From contig CM045758.1 in the NCBI GenBank assembly GCA_025200525.1, forward strand, positions 62,680,598-62,744,597: a stretch of DNA of 64,000 nt, written 5' to 3'. The notes beneath the pieces were generated by a model. The model was not told where the DNA came from and did no database searches. It saw only the letters and a program-made list of their open reading frames with translations. This DNA comes from Camellia lanceoleosa. Its lineage: Eukaryota > Streptophyta > Magnoliopsida > Ericales > Theaceae. A program made the translations under genes and the position numbers. Of this stretch, positions 9,556 to 20,617 are shown piece after piece. The number at the start of each line of letters is the position of its first letter. Positions within the stretch are counted from its first letter, which is position 1.

Positions 9556-12500
9556 TGTAGCTTGGCATTTCGCGCCCCCTTTCGGAAGAATGAATAGCCC
9601 TTATAGTTCGGACTCCATTTGTGTTGGTTCTGAATCTGATTTCACAAGTGCAATGTGAAACAGTGGAAACACAAAAAGAGTCCAAATCCGGCAATTTCTT
9701 TTGGAAAATCGATGTTTGAATCAAATGCCAAAAATAGACTGCTTTGGCAGATTTCAAAGTCACCACCTAAATATTTATTTTGGAAAATTTAGGAAACCCG
9801 TGACTCGTGCCAAAGGCCACTAGTCCGTTGTTACCAAAGTATCTTGGTTCTAGAACTTAGGTATGAGAGGGGAAGGTCAATAATGAGCGCCTTACTCACC
9901 CGATCAAAGATCGGCCTCTACTCATTATGATGTGATTCTTATGTATAGTATATGTTCTTATTTTATTTTTAACATACAAGTGTAGACTAATTTCACTAAC
10001 AGTTGGAACGTTTGATTTCATGTTTGTTTTGAAAAACAAGTGTTTTGCATATGTATCATTTGAAAAAGTGATCTCATATATATACATTAATCAAATTATC
10101 CTAATGTCAGTGAATAGCCTTCATCCACAGGCATTCAAGCAGTTTAACAATTAAGCATTTAGCCTCATGGTAGTATGTTTGGTACGACAACAATCACACT
10201 TACGCAATATGCTAAAGCATAAAAACTTACATCGTATTCCAAGCCAAAAAAGGAACTAGTTAGAAAAATGTATGATCCTAACTATGTAATATGGCTAATG
10301 CAACACATACAATATGCAATTAGTAAGCTCGGCTACTAGCATGGCATGCAAGTCAATTCAAGGCATGTGATAGCGCACGTATTCAAGTAAAGGGTTTGAA
10401 TTTGACATTTGAATAATATGATGAGCCGAACTTTTATGCATGCAATATAAGTGGATGCAAACATGAGTATGCTAAATTAAATATGATGTCCTTAAACTAA
10501 CCACCATAAGTTGGTAAATAAAAGGAATAAAGACGTGGGGTTGGAAGACATACACATTATTACAAGTTCGCCTGCCCTCGTGCAGGAGGGTCCAAATATC
10601 CAAGTGTCCGAATAAATAATTATTACAAATCCAAATGAATAATAATAACTAAAAGGGGGCTGTCGAATTTATTATAACAAATAATACATAATGATTGCGT
10701 GATGCTACTCAGGAATACTCTGTCTGCCTTGTTAGGATTTGTTCTGTTTCACCCCTAGTCATTGATTTCGACCAAAAGTGTATTGTTTTGAAATTTATTG
10801 AAGCCTTGCTGACCCAATATGCGACTTAGTCGAGCCCCAAATAAATCCAATCATACCTTGTTTTCTTTGCAGAAATCTATTTTTTGTGCCTAAGGTGAAA
10901 CAGTGCAGACAGGGTATTTCTAGCCATGTTTGTCTCTTCTACCCTTCTCTATCATAAAAAATACTCAAGAGAGGAGCGAACTCGGTTCTCAAACCATCAA
11001 TGGTTGCAAGTTGATTTGCATGATGATTTTGGACACTATAGGACAAAGATCAATAAATGCAATGCATAATAACCACCCCTTCTTCCTATCATGAAGTGAA
11101 TTCAAGAAGGGAAGTAGAGACGCTTCAAGGTTCATCAAATTATCATGAATTGATGTAAGACAAGCCTTGACACAATAGACTCCAGCATAACGTCTGGCCG
11201 TAACGACACTTCAAGATTCATCAAAACATCATGAATTGATGTAAGACAAGCCTAGACACAATAACTTGGTATAACATCCGACCGAATTCAATCAATCATA
11301 TTGGTTCTTTATATCGATTGATTTATTTTAAACTCAATTTTATTAGCCTCTTTTATATTACCTTTCCTTTTCTTTAATCCATTAAGACCACAGTGATATT
11401 TACATCCATTAAGTCCGAAACATATTAAAGGGAAACAAGTGTCAACTTAACCCAAGGAAATAAACCTTATTTTCTTTGGGGGAAATTACAAAGGAAGAGT
11501 CAAACTTATTTACAAGTTAGGGATTTCAAGTCAAACCCAAGATGCACAACAAGAACTAGTCAAACTCAGAAGAGTGATAATGACTTAGAAAAACCCAAAG
11601 TGAGTGATAATGACTTGAAATCTAAACTTGATAATAAATGATAATGACACTTTCCTTGGTGATTTCCAAGGGTCCATTAGTCCCTTAAAAGTAAACACAC
11701 CGGTGATAAAAAGAAATAAAAAATAAAAGATTGGCTTTAGTATAAGAAACATGTATGCTTTTGGTAATGAACCTTCGAAGAGATTAAACCATTAAGTATG
11801 AAAAAATTTCTTTCTTATACTTGAATAACAACCTTAATTTTTCACAACTTTTTAATCAAAATAATCACAGAATGGAGGGAGATTGCAGAGATGATTATGC
11901 AAAGTTGATTAATTGGTTATTATAGCACAAACGTAATATGTAAAACAAACTTATTGAAATAAATTAAACATCCCCTAAATAGCATAAAATAGTGGTGAAA
12001 TTAAGCTAACAAAGGTGAACAACTATGAATAGATTAAAGCTAGTAAACAAGTTTAAGGAAGGGTGGCTAACCCCTCCATTTGTACAAGTTCAAATTACAT
12101 AGCTTAGATGTCGAAGAACAGCCCCAAAACAGTCCCAAATCAGCCCCAAAACAGTGGCAAAAACTGGTGAAAACAAGTGGGAAACACAAGGATTTAAGCT
12201 AGGAGTAAGGTTCAAGCAAGGGGGATTAACCCTTTCACCTTTTGGTAGCTTTTCATCACAAGTTTCAGCCCTCAAAACAGTCCAAAAATAATATGAAAAC
12301 ACAAGAAAAAAGATGAACAAAAATTGAAATATAAGCAAGAAAGCTTTACCTCTTGTAGAGAAGGTGTTCTTGTTGTAAATCAAACTTGATTCCAAAGCAC
12401 TCTCAAGTTTGAGTATGATTTTCAATTCTTAAATCAAGTTCAAGTTCAAGCTCTTGAATTGTATGTATGGATGATATGAAAGCTTCAAGGCTATGGAAGA

Positions 12501-13016
12501 ACAAAGATGAACTCAACTATTGTATAGTTCTCACATTTCTTTGATATTTCTCTTGGATATTTCTATATTCGATCTTTGTAACTAATATCACTCATTGATG
12601 ATAGTAATCTCTAACCCCTCTTACAGCAGGTTCAGCCCTGCATTTATAGGCCTCGAACAGGTTTGACACAAATATCTACAAAATTGGGCAACTGGCAGAA
12701 CACTGCTGATTTTGTCTAAAAAGTCAAGAGGTCTAGCTGGATGTTGGTATCTTTGGTCGGATATACTGAGATCCAGCCAAACTTTAGTGTATTTTCACTA
12801 TCTCTTACTTTCAGGTTCAATACAGGTTGATACAAGGTGCAATAGTGAAATTCTGGGATAGAAATACAGTGGGTATGGCAGGTTGGAATTGTTTAGAGCT
12901 CGAACTCAAATTCTTTTATTGAGAATTTAAACCACTGACTCAATGTAATCGTCATCATCAAGTGCTCGGAATCAAGAACCTAAGTCTTACGAGCGATCAA
13001 AATTGGGGTGTCTGCA
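9556..13016 (-). repeat. 5' LTR of Tat copy 1 (3.46 kb)
   Basis: Minus strand begins TGCAGACACCCC at 13016 and ends AAGCTACA at 9556, next to the primer site. It shares with the other Tat LTRs the block near its end (9750-9920 reversed), the CCCTC/GAGGG hairpin at 10575-10590 and the following ATGTCTTCCAACCCC word at 10540-10556. It is shorter and much more diverged than the 4.4 kb LTRs of copy 2. The plus-strand side flank at 13017 is copia A sequence. Confidence 0.85.
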
Positions 13017-13846
13017 AGAAGTCACATAAAAAGAAGCACTAGAATCAATCACCCGATTGCTCTTTTGGCCCCACAAAATTAATACAATCATCTTCACAAA
13101 CAACCATAAGATCATTAGTAGTAACCGCCATTGTGTCTTCTTGCTTCTTATCCACACTTTTGTCATGCCTTTTCTCCTTGTTCTTGAGCTTTTGGCATTC
13201 CCGCTTCATGTGCCCTTTCTCATGACAATAATGACACTCAATGTCTTTCTTTGAAAAAGAATCATCTCTTGATTTGTCATGGCTTTGATCACGACCATGA
13301 GGACTCTTACTACTCCCCCTTGTTTTGTTTCGGCCTCTCACAACATATGCTTCCAAATGATAGGAACCCGCTGATTTTTCTCTAGTTTCTTCATTCAATA
13401 AACTACTAGTGACTTAGCTCATTGTGACAAGTCAATTGGGCATCGAATTATTAACCGTCACAACCAAAGTCTCCCAATTTTCGGGCAAAGAACTAAGTAG
13501 CATCAAAGCCTGCAACTCATCATCAAAAATAATTTTCATAGAAGCAAGTTGGTTAATAGTACTCTTTATTTCATTCAAATGTCCAGAATAGGGCTGCCAT
13601 CTTTATATTTTAAATTAACCAAATTTTGAAACAGAAAACTTTATTTGTAGTTGATTTTCTATCTTAAAGACCTTATAATTTTTTCCATAAATTATGTGTC
13701 GAAGTTTCAGTAGCAACATGATGAAACACACTGTCATCAATCTATTAACGGATAACACCAACAATTTTTCGATTAAGCATCTTCCATTCATCATCTTTCA
13801 TACTCTCGAGTTTGTCACTATCACCTTTAATAGGCCCATACAAATC
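13017..13846 (-). pseudogene. Copia A gag (zinc knuckle) and start of protease
   Basis: Minus-strand gag continues from the 63.8 kb piece with GPIKGDSDKLESMKDDEW, then broken helical gag, then LPENWETLVV and MNEETREKSAGSYHLEA, a basic stretch and the CCHC knuckle CHYCHEKGHMKREC near 13245-13200. After a frameshift at about 13060 the words VIDSSASFYVTS are the start of the copia protease (usual VIDSGAS), and at 13017 the frame ends where Tat copy 1 is inserted. Several stops and frameshifts make it a pseudogene. Confidence 0.88.
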
Positions 13847-14754
13847 TATTAGGACCTTACTTATTGTCAACTCCGTAAACAAACATGGGTTTCATTGAGT
13901 TTTATTTTTCTTATGTTTTTGGCCTTCTCGCTCGAGTGGGGAACGTGGCGCTCAAGCGAAGTTTCCACCATCGCAGTACTTTGGCTTGACTAAAAAAATA
14001 TTATGTGGTGTGATTTGACGCTCAAGCATAAGTTTTTACACTCGAGCATGAACCCTGGTTTGGAACACACGTTTTAGTGTCCTTGCTCGAGCGTCCATTC
14101 CTACGCTCGAGTGGACCTCGCAATTTTAGCAGCTATAAAACTGCAAGTTGCTCCAAATCTGGGGTACGTTTTTTAGATATTCTTTAAGGGATTTAGGGTT
14201 TTCTTTTGGGGCTATTTTGCTGGTTCTCCTTGATGTTTTATTGAGTATTGAACTCATGTTTTGATAAGCACAGATCAAGGAGTTTGATTGTTCTTCTTTA
14301 AAAGTGTTCTTCTTCGGTGGAATCCGAAGATTCAAGCGCAGAGTTATCGAAGGAGTTTGATAATGTGTGTAGTCGTTGGTTCGACAATGGATGTTGTGGT
14401 TGTGGATTCAACATTAATCTGATGAATTCCGAGACGAAGGTTGCGGTGAAAGATTTACAGAGGTTGGAAGACAAATTGACAGCATTTTGGTAATTTGTTT
14501 GGTATATTTGTAATCTTTCTTTCTTCAGTAGTGGATTGATTTGTAGCGTTTCACCCGTGGTTTTTTAATCAGAATTGGAGGTGTTCCAATAGTGATTTTT
14601 TCCACGTAAAAATCCTTTGTGTCTATTTATTGTTTCTGAAACAACAATCTAAATCACTTTTGTACGTGCTTGATAATTTAGATTGTGAGTTTTAATTAGT
14701 TAGGAATTGACATAATTAGATCTTGATCTAGTCACGAATCACTTAGGTTTTTCA
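13847..14754 (+). repeat. 5' LTR of copia B (908 bp)
   Basis: Begins TATTAGGACCTTACTTATTG (the 3' LTR begins TGTTAGG) and ends GGTTTTTCA just before the primer site. It holds five or six CTCGAG-centred motifs at 13925-14115, a TATA-like GCTATAAAACTGC at 14131-14143 and then a T-rich stretch. The 3' LTR is 901 bp; about a dozen differences are visible in the first 140 bases, so insertion is not recent. Confidence 0.93.
13925..14143 (+). promoter_or_regulatory. Copia B LTR promoter region: CTCGAG-motif cluster and TATA box
   Basis: Units GCTCGAGTGG, GCTCAAGC, CACTCGAGC, GCTCGAGCG and CGCTCGAGTGG occur at irregular spacing, followed by CTATAAAA. The 3' LTR repeats this at 62998-63208, and a similar cluster lies internally at 53330-53510. 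Placement before a TATA box suggests a transcription-factor array; the factor is unknown. Confidence 0.6.
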
Positions 14755-14755
14755 A

Positions 14756-14768
14756 TTGGTATCAGAGC
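14756..14768 (+). other. Primer binding site of copia B (tRNA-iMet)
   Basis: TTGGTATCAGAGC, the standard plant copia site complementary to the 3' end of initiator tRNA-Met, one base after the LTR. Confidence 0.95.
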
Positions 14769-14824
14769 AAGTCACTCTTTGTTTTGTCAAAACTATAAGA
14801 GTGTGATTTTGTGTGATTGGTGAT

Positions 14825-15850
14825 ATGGATTCAATTCGTGAAGGTAACTCGACCCATAGACCTCTGTTACTTGATGGTACAAACTATTCTTATTGGAAAG
14901 CTCGTATAAGAGCGTTTTTAAAATCTATCGATGAGAAAGTTTGGCACTGTGTGATCTATGGGTGGAGTGAACCTGTTGTCACCATTGATGGTGTTGGTAT
15001 TTCCAAACCTCTTGATAAATGGGTCACATTTGATTATCAAAATTTGAGTTGGAACAGTAAGGCTCTCAACTCCCTCTTTTGCTCCGTCACACCAGAAGAG
15101 TTTTGTCGTATCTGTACTTGTGAGGTAACAAAAGATGCTTGGGATATTCTTGAAACTGTTCACAACGGTACTACTTCTGTTAAAAGGTCAAAACTTCAAC
15201 GTCTCACCTCCGCCTTTGAAACTCTTTTTATGCATGATGATGAGACGTTTGATGATTTCTATGCTAAACTTAGTGACATCATGAATTCTTGTTTCACACT
15301 CGGTGAAAAAATCGTTGAAGCTAAGGTTGTTGGAAAACTTTTGAGGTCTTTACCCGAGAGGTTCCAATCAAAAGTGATAGCTATTGAGGAGGCTCAGGAT
15401 GTTGACACCCTCAAGCTTGATCAGTTGGTTGGAAACTTGCAAACTTATGAAACCCACCAAATTTCTAAGAAAAAATAAAAAGACAGTGTGGCTTTCACTA
15501 GTGCTCATGAGACTGTAAAAACCCCTGAGATTGAGTTTGATCTAGAGTCTGAGATGACGGCTATGTTTACTAAATAGTTCAAAAAAAAAATTAAAGAAAA
15601 GAAGCCTAATTTCAAGGACTCGATTTCAAAAGATAAGAGTAATGAAAAATCCAAAACTTTTCCACCAAAACTTGCTCCAAAAACTGAAAAGAAGATTGTG
15701 AAGGAATAAGGGGTCAAGTGTTACGAGTGTCAAGGGTTTGGACATATTGCTCTTGAATGTCCTTTGAAAAAGAACCGAAAGAAAGTCTATACAGTGACGT
15801 GGGATGATGAAAGTGGGTCAGAGCAAGAACCCAATGAAACCGAATCTGGT
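14825..15850 (+). pseudogene. Copia B gag with UBN2 domain and first zinc knuckle
   Basis: ATG at 14825 gives MDSIREGNSTHRPLLLDGTN, then a UBN2-type gag domain (YWKARIRAFLKS, SKALNSLFC, AWDILETVHNGT, FYAKLSDIMNS, LLRSLPERF) to about 15475. A stop at 15476 and another near 15575 break the frame, which continues through a Lys-rich stretch to the CCHC knuckle CYECQGFGHIALEC at 15719-15760 and an acidic tail. This is the particle protein. I chose 14825 because the conserved HRPLLLDGTN follows closely; upstream codons of the same open frame are not ATG. Confidence 0.9.
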
Positions 15851-15924
15851 GAAGACGGAGGTAGTACATACATGGAATTCTGGTCTACTATCACTCAACC
15901 TCCTTCAAAGACAGTGGAATTTGC

Positions 15925-16200
15925 TTGCGGTTAGAATCTGCACCGTGCTCCTACCGTTGATGGGAGTAATTGCTTGTATTGGAAGATCAAAATGAAGATG
16001 TTTCTGAGAGCTTACGACCCTAAGGGCTGGCAAGCCATCAAAGAGCATGTTGAAAGCACTGACAATCTGAGCAATTAGAGAGTTCTGACTACCATTCGTG
16101 AAGTAATTTCTGACGAAGAACAGCAACGAGTTGCTTATTGCACAAAGGCCAAAGATGCATGGGATGTTCTGAGTCAATTTCATGAAAGAGGAGAGTCATC
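15925..16200 (+). pseudogene. Second, partial UBN2-like gag segment in copia B
   Basis: After the zinc knuckle and acidic tail a second copy-like stretch reads HRAPTVDGSNCLYWKIKMKM, FLRAYDPKGWQAIKEH, ISDEEQQRVAYCTKAKDAWD and VLSQFHERGESS. This matches the first UBN2 segment in pattern (HRPLLLDGTNYSYWKARIRAF ... AKDAWDIL) but not closely in sequence. It has stops at about 15935 and 16078. It may be a captured piece from another copia gag or an old internal duplication. Confidence 0.7.
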
Positions 16201-16762
16201 TTCACCACCACCTATCACCTTTCCTACCTTAGTTGCTCAACTAGATGAGGTCCAGGAGAAAGAAAAGCAAAAAGAATATGATGAAACATCAGAAGACAAT
16301 GATGAGATTGATAGTAATGATTTGCAACAAGCTTACGAAAAGCTTTACGATGAATCTCTGAATTTGTCCAAGATCAATGACAAACTCACTCTCAAGCTCA
16401 AAGCATGTGAAAACGAGAATATCAAGCTAAATGGAGAAATTACAACAGCAAAGCAGAATGTTATCAAGATCTCTAATGACAGGCAAGACCTATGTGGGAA
16501 ATTTTTATCTTGTGAGACCGAAAAGAATGAACTTTTGAAAATATATGCCACATATGAAGAGAAGATTGAAAACCTTGAGATGTCACAAGCTACTTTGGAA
16601 AAGATGGTTGGTCAAAAAGATGAAGAACTCAGAGATGCTAGAGCCACAATTGCCATGTGGAACAAAGGTTCCAAGACATTAGAAGACATCCTCGGGTCTC
16701 AACAAATAGGTTGTGACAAAAGTGGTCTAGGCTACGGTAATGCGACAATTCACAAGGGATAG
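16201..16762 (+). pseudogene. Copia B gag coiled-coil segment
   Basis: One open frame, acidic at first (EYDETSEDNDEIDSND), then heptad-rich helix: LQQAYEKLYDESLNLSKIND, KLTLKLKACENENIKLNGEI, CETEKNELLKIYATYEEKIE, LEKMVGQKDEELRD, ending in a stop at 16760. A long coiled coil between two zinc knuckles is usual in SIRE-like gag proteins and would help particle assembly. Confidence 0.8.
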
Positions 16763-16780
16763 GCCTCTACATCACATGAC

Positions 16781-17391
16781 TTGAAGACTCAAACAAAGGG
16801 AAAGCTGAAGGTGCAACAGGGTGATCTCTCTTTTTGTCTGCCTAACGGGGGTAAGATCAACAAAAGGGAGGTAAAACCTGTTTTTGTTTGCCATCATTGT
16901 GGTAGGTATGGCCACATTCGTCCTTATTACTTTGAGTTTTTTGGTAAGGTGTCTCAAAAGGGTAGAAATTCTACTACTTTTTGGGTTAGTAGACAACCTT
17001 ACATGTCTAGGTGGAACACCAAGTTTCATGAGGGTGTTCACAACGTTATGATGTTTGCCAAGACCGCCAGTCCTGATTTTGTTAAGACCAAAAAGATATG
17101 GGTGAGAAAGGGTGACTTAACTTGTTTTGTTGTTCACACTACTCTAAAAGCATGTGACTCACACATGTGGTACCTTGATAGTGGGTGCTCTCGTCACATG
17201 TTAAGTGACAAACCCTACTTCACCTCCCTTGAAAAATATGAAGGAGGAATTGTTATCTTTGGAGATGGTGGCACTTCTAGAGTCATTGGTAAGGGCTCTA
17301 TAAGTGCAGCTGGTCTTCCCAAGCTAAAAAATACATTACTTGTTAATGACCTTAAAGCAAATCTTTTGAGCATCAGTTAAATGTATGATTC
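16781..17391 (+). pseudogene. Copia B second zinc knuckle and protease
   Basis: The frame has CHHCGRYGHIRPYYFEF starting at 16889, a knuckle whose last Cys has been lost, then a basic linker, then the protease motif WYLDSGCSRHM with the catalytic Asp codon at 17177, followed by FGDGGTSRVIGKGSI and LLVNDLKANLLSIS, the usual end of copia protease. A stop follows at 17378 and Tat copy 2 is inserted at 17397. The protein continues beyond it at 49452. Confidence 0.9.
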
Positions 17392-17954
17392 CCACCTGTA
17401 GACACCCCATTTTTGACCAGTCGTAAGACTCAGACGTCATCGATTGAGCGCTCGGTGATTGCGCATGTTTGTGCTCATTTCGAGTTTTCAGGGTTTTCGG
17501 CTAAGTGCCTTGCCTCCGGGCCTCTGAATTCTTCGTGTTTTGGCTCGGTTTGTGGACCAAGCCTTGTTGACCTTTCCTGGAGGTACACAAAGGTCTTGAA
17601 GACCACTTTTTTTGTGGTCGTAGAGCACTTTTCCCTCTTGGAGACCAGTTTCTGATTTTCGGAGCCTTCGACCGCGTGCCTTGTCTCGAGACTACTTAAC
17701 GTTCTCCTTTTGGCCTGGTTTTCGGACCACGCCTTGTTGCCTTGGTCTAGAGGGGCACTGAGGTCTTGGAGACCACTTTTGGTGCCCGTAGACTAGTTTT
17801 CGAGGCTTCCGGCTGCGCGCCTCGACCACCGGACTCTTGTCTTGCATCCTTTTTGGTTTGTTTTTGGCACAAACCTTGTTTTCCTTGCTTGGAAGGTGGA
17901 ATGAGGGTGGGAGACCAGTTTCTCTCCCTGAAAATCACTTTTCTTCCCACCAGC

Positions 17955-18300
17955 CAGTTTTCTGGTCGGCCAACTGGTCATGGTGGTCTTTGGACCACCA
18001 AAAGTGGTCTCCCACCATGCCATTACCTTGCTTTCTTGGTGGAGACCACCTCTCCCCCCCTGCCGACCACTTTGTCTCCTTGGAGAACACTTCCACTGGT
18101 CGGACGACCAGTGTAAGTAGCTAGCCGACCACTTTAAGTGGTCGGCAGCTTTCTTGTAGATTTTGCAGAGTTTGTGGATGCCAGCTGTGCCAGTTGGAGG
18201 GCACAGACTGCATCCTCCATACACGTTATGGAGGGATTTAACCAAGCTTCTAGCTTCTCCAAGAAGCTTGAAGCTTAGAGTTCTATAAGAGAGAGGCTCT
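17955..18300 (+). promoter_or_regulatory. Tat LTR promoter region: GGTCGGCC palindromes, TATA-like box
   Basis: Words CTGGTCGGCCAACTGGTC, CACTGGTCGGACGACCAGTG and CCGACCACTTTAAGTGGTCGG lie at 17958-18150, followed by TTCTATAAGAGAGAGGCTC with the TATA-like part at 18282-18288. The 3' LTR has the exact 20-bp palindrome CACTGGTCGGCCGACCAGTG at 45730-45749. Promoter role is inferred from position; no start site is known. Confidence 0.55.
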
Positions 18301-18674
18301 CCCTCCCTTCTCCAGGTTCAGAAAAACTCCATTAGAGCTATAGATATATCTCCCTCTCTATATTCCCCTCTCTCTCTCTATATTGGTGCCTTAAAGTGTG
18401 TTGTTTCTTCACTTTTGCACTACAACTCCTAGCCACACACCATCATCTCTGAGCTGAGATCCTTAAAGGTGGTATTTGGGTCACAAAAGCTGGTTTTGGG
18501 CTAAAGAAGGTGTTGTTGTAGCAGTGCTTCAAGGGTAACCCATTTCCCCATTTTTAAGCTTTGTTTTGCTTATACGTTTGGCCATCTTTGCATGATGTTT
18601 TAGGCCTAACTTTAAACTAAAAAGGGCTTCATTTTCCAGTGTTTGAAATGCTTGTTTAAGGCCACTTAAGTGTT

Positions 18675-18841
18675 GGGGGTGGTCTACCCCCCTTTTGTGC
18701 CTTATTTTTCCTTGTTTTGAGTTCTCTCTTTAAGCCTTTGAGATCACCTTCTTTTGGCCTTTTAACCACTGAAATCCAGTGGATTTTCAGTGGCGGAAGT
18801 GTGGTTTTAAGGCCTAAAATGAGAGGGGGTGGTCCCCCCTC
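18675..18841 (+). other. LTR hairpin set, copy a (H1 18675-18691, H2 18766-18793, H3 18823-18841)
   Basis: H1 is GGGGGT, loop GGTCT, ACCCCC. H2 is CCACTGAAATCCA paired with TGGATTTTCAGTGG. H3 is GAGGGGG, loop TGGTC, CCCCCTC. The same three occur in the same order and spacing in the LTRs at 21993, 46311 and 55732 with changed but still paired stems. Confidence 0.7.
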
Positions 18842-19740
18842 CTCTTGTCTTGTTTGTATGCGTTGAGGGCCTATCAAATGAGCATGTTTTTACACTTTTT
18901 TGTGGCTTTGTTTCAGCTTGTTTTTGTGACTTTTGGGACCAGTTATGACTCTGTTTTTGGTTGGTTTGGTTGTCTCTCGAGTGGTTCATACACTTGTAGT
19001 GTAATTCCACATTGCTAGCCTAACATGCTCTATACTTTGGACCATCATTCTAGCCTATTTTGACTACACTCCAGCATGGTTTTATCCATGTTTTTCCATG
19101 CTTAAGCTCTGTTTTAAGTGCTCTAGGTCATGCATGCCTTGCTTTGTATAGCCTTAGTGCATTTTTGCTCACTAGCTTTGAGTTTCATGTTACCTAACAT
19201 GGCTTACTTGAGTTGTTTGCATGCTTTGGCCTCATCTCTAACATGATTTTAGTGTGTGTAATGTGGCCATATTCTCTCATGTTTCACCATTTCAATGCTT
19301 TCGGTGAGTTGTGCTTTATGCCTTAAAAGTGAGCCATTGTGTATGCTTGTTTGCCTAAGCTCTTAAGCTCCATTTCAGCATGTTCTTGATCCTTAACTTG
19401 GCATGGTTAAGCTCTATCCAGAGCTGGTTTAGTGGTTTAAGCTCAGTATTGCGTGCTCTTTGTGTATTGCTCTTAACTAGCCTCATGCTCTAGGCCTTCT
19501 AGCATGCCTCATTTGTGTTGTTTGGATGATTTGGCATTATTTAACACCTCATTTCAGAGCATGTAGCATTGTCATATTCTCATGCATGTCACTCTTTAAT
19601 TGCGCTTAAGGGTTGTGCCTTTATGCTTTGCTTGTGAGCCATGAGTTGAATGTGCATTTCATGCTCATTGTGCCTAGGTTTTGTTGAGTTTTGGCCACTG
19701 TTTTGGACATGATTGAGGTCTGTCCATATTCGTTTTAAGT

Positions 19741-19835
19741 CCAATTTGCATGTTGTTGCATGCTTGTTGCATTCCATGATATTTGCATGCTTGTCTCATT
19801 GCATTGTGTATGCATGCATTGCATTGTGTTTGGAT
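19741..19835 (+). repeat. CATGC-rich imperfect tandem repeat in the 5' LTR
   Basis: Units of about 30 bp such as TTGCATGTTGTTGCATGCTT. The 3' LTR (47385-47490) has one extra unit, and the solo LTR at 57096-57240 has four or more. Confidence 0.7.
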
Positions 19836-19853
19836 AGGGAGTTAATCCAAACA

Positions 19854-19907
19854 CGAGAAATGAGAGACGTTTCATACTTGAAGTGATGAAACGTGCCTCA
19901 ATTCTCG
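19854..19907 (+). other. 54-bp imperfect palindrome in the Tat LTR
   Basis: Outer arms CGAGAAATGAG and CTCAATTCTCG, inner arms ACGTTTCAT and ATGAAACGT, centre ACTTGAAGTG. Equivalents are at about 23480, 47517 and 57440. It is among the best kept parts of these otherwise drifting LTRs. Confidence 0.75.
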
Positions 19908-20159
19908 GTCGCCGACCCTCTTGATCATGCATGATAGAGTTTAAGGCTTTTATGTGTTATTTGTGCATTCATTCACATTGATTGTGCAATCTTGACTTCT
20001 TAGCCATCGTGCATTGCGATGCCAGATTGGTGGCTCGAGAGTCGAGAACTACACTCCCTTGAGCTCATGAAATGATAAGGAGAGTGGTTGTGCACACATA
20101 CCTTGCAAATACATTGCCATGCACCTTTTTGTTCTCTGTTGTAACAAATTGGAAGTGTG

Positions 20160-20280
20160 TAGGATTTTCTGGTTGGCAGACCAGTAAAACTGGCTGGCCG
20201 ACCACTTTTTATGGTCTCCAGCAAAGTTGGTTGGTCGGCAGGTGGTCTACACCACTATAAACTGGTCGGCCACCCTTCTG
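20160..20280 (+). repeat. Second GGTCGGCC cluster in the 5' LTR
   Basis: Words CTGGTTGGCAGACCAG, CTGGCTGGCCGACCAC, GGTTGGTCGGCAGG and CTGGTCGGCCACC. The 3' LTR has the matching cluster at 47830-47940 and the solo LTR has a GCCGGCC-type one at 57757-57848. Confidence 0.65.
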
Positions 20281-20617
20281 AGAGTCCGTAAGATGGAATA
20301 AAAGCTATCTAGAGCTTTGTGCAGAGTTCTGAGAACAAATGAAAACAGAGGCAAATTGGGGCATCGCAATGAATTTCTGAATGAGGCGACCGAGCATGCA
20401 TCCTTTATCATTCAAGGTAGAGCTGAGGCAGCCTACTTCATGTAGTTTACATGTTTAATTAGTTGCTAACTCAGTTAATTTGTTAATTAATTAAAAGTTG
20501 TGTAATAATTAGTTGTAGCTAGTTATTCAATTTGTTGTGTAATAATTAGTTTAATTAGGTTAATTAGATTAGTTAGGTAGATTAGCTTAGATTTAGCTAG
20601 TTAGCTTATCATTCGGA

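Larger units (their letters stand above)
1..13016 (-). mobile_element. Tat/Ogre-type Ty3/gypsy element, copy 1 (3' end beyond the window)
   Basis: Reading on the minus strand from right to left: a 5' LTR (13016-9556), a tRNA-Arg-like primer site, leader, gag, spacer, protease, a deleted middle, the tail of the second RNase H, integrase, and then an antisense DUF7745 gene at the window edge. The order and protein words match copy 2 at 17-49 kb. The element sits in the protease of an older minus-strand copia, because sequence from 13017 on is copia gag/pro. Its other end and target duplication lie outside the window. The RT and first RNase H are missing and a foreign solo LTR is inserted at 3805-5369, so it is non-autonomous. 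Lineage is inferred from the primer site, the second RNase H and close likeness to copy 2. Confidence 0.9.

Noticed and set aside
12060..12245. Copies of hairpins H1 and H3 in the Tat copy 1 LTR
   Set aside because: Two G/C-run stems exist at about the right spacing, but the sequence is too diverged to align by eye, so I did not count them as support.
17766..18245. Overlapping ORFs of 95-150 codons near the LTR start (also 21090-21653, 45474-45752)
   Set aside because: They occur on both strands over the GGTCGGCC palindromes and are not kept in frame between LTR copies.
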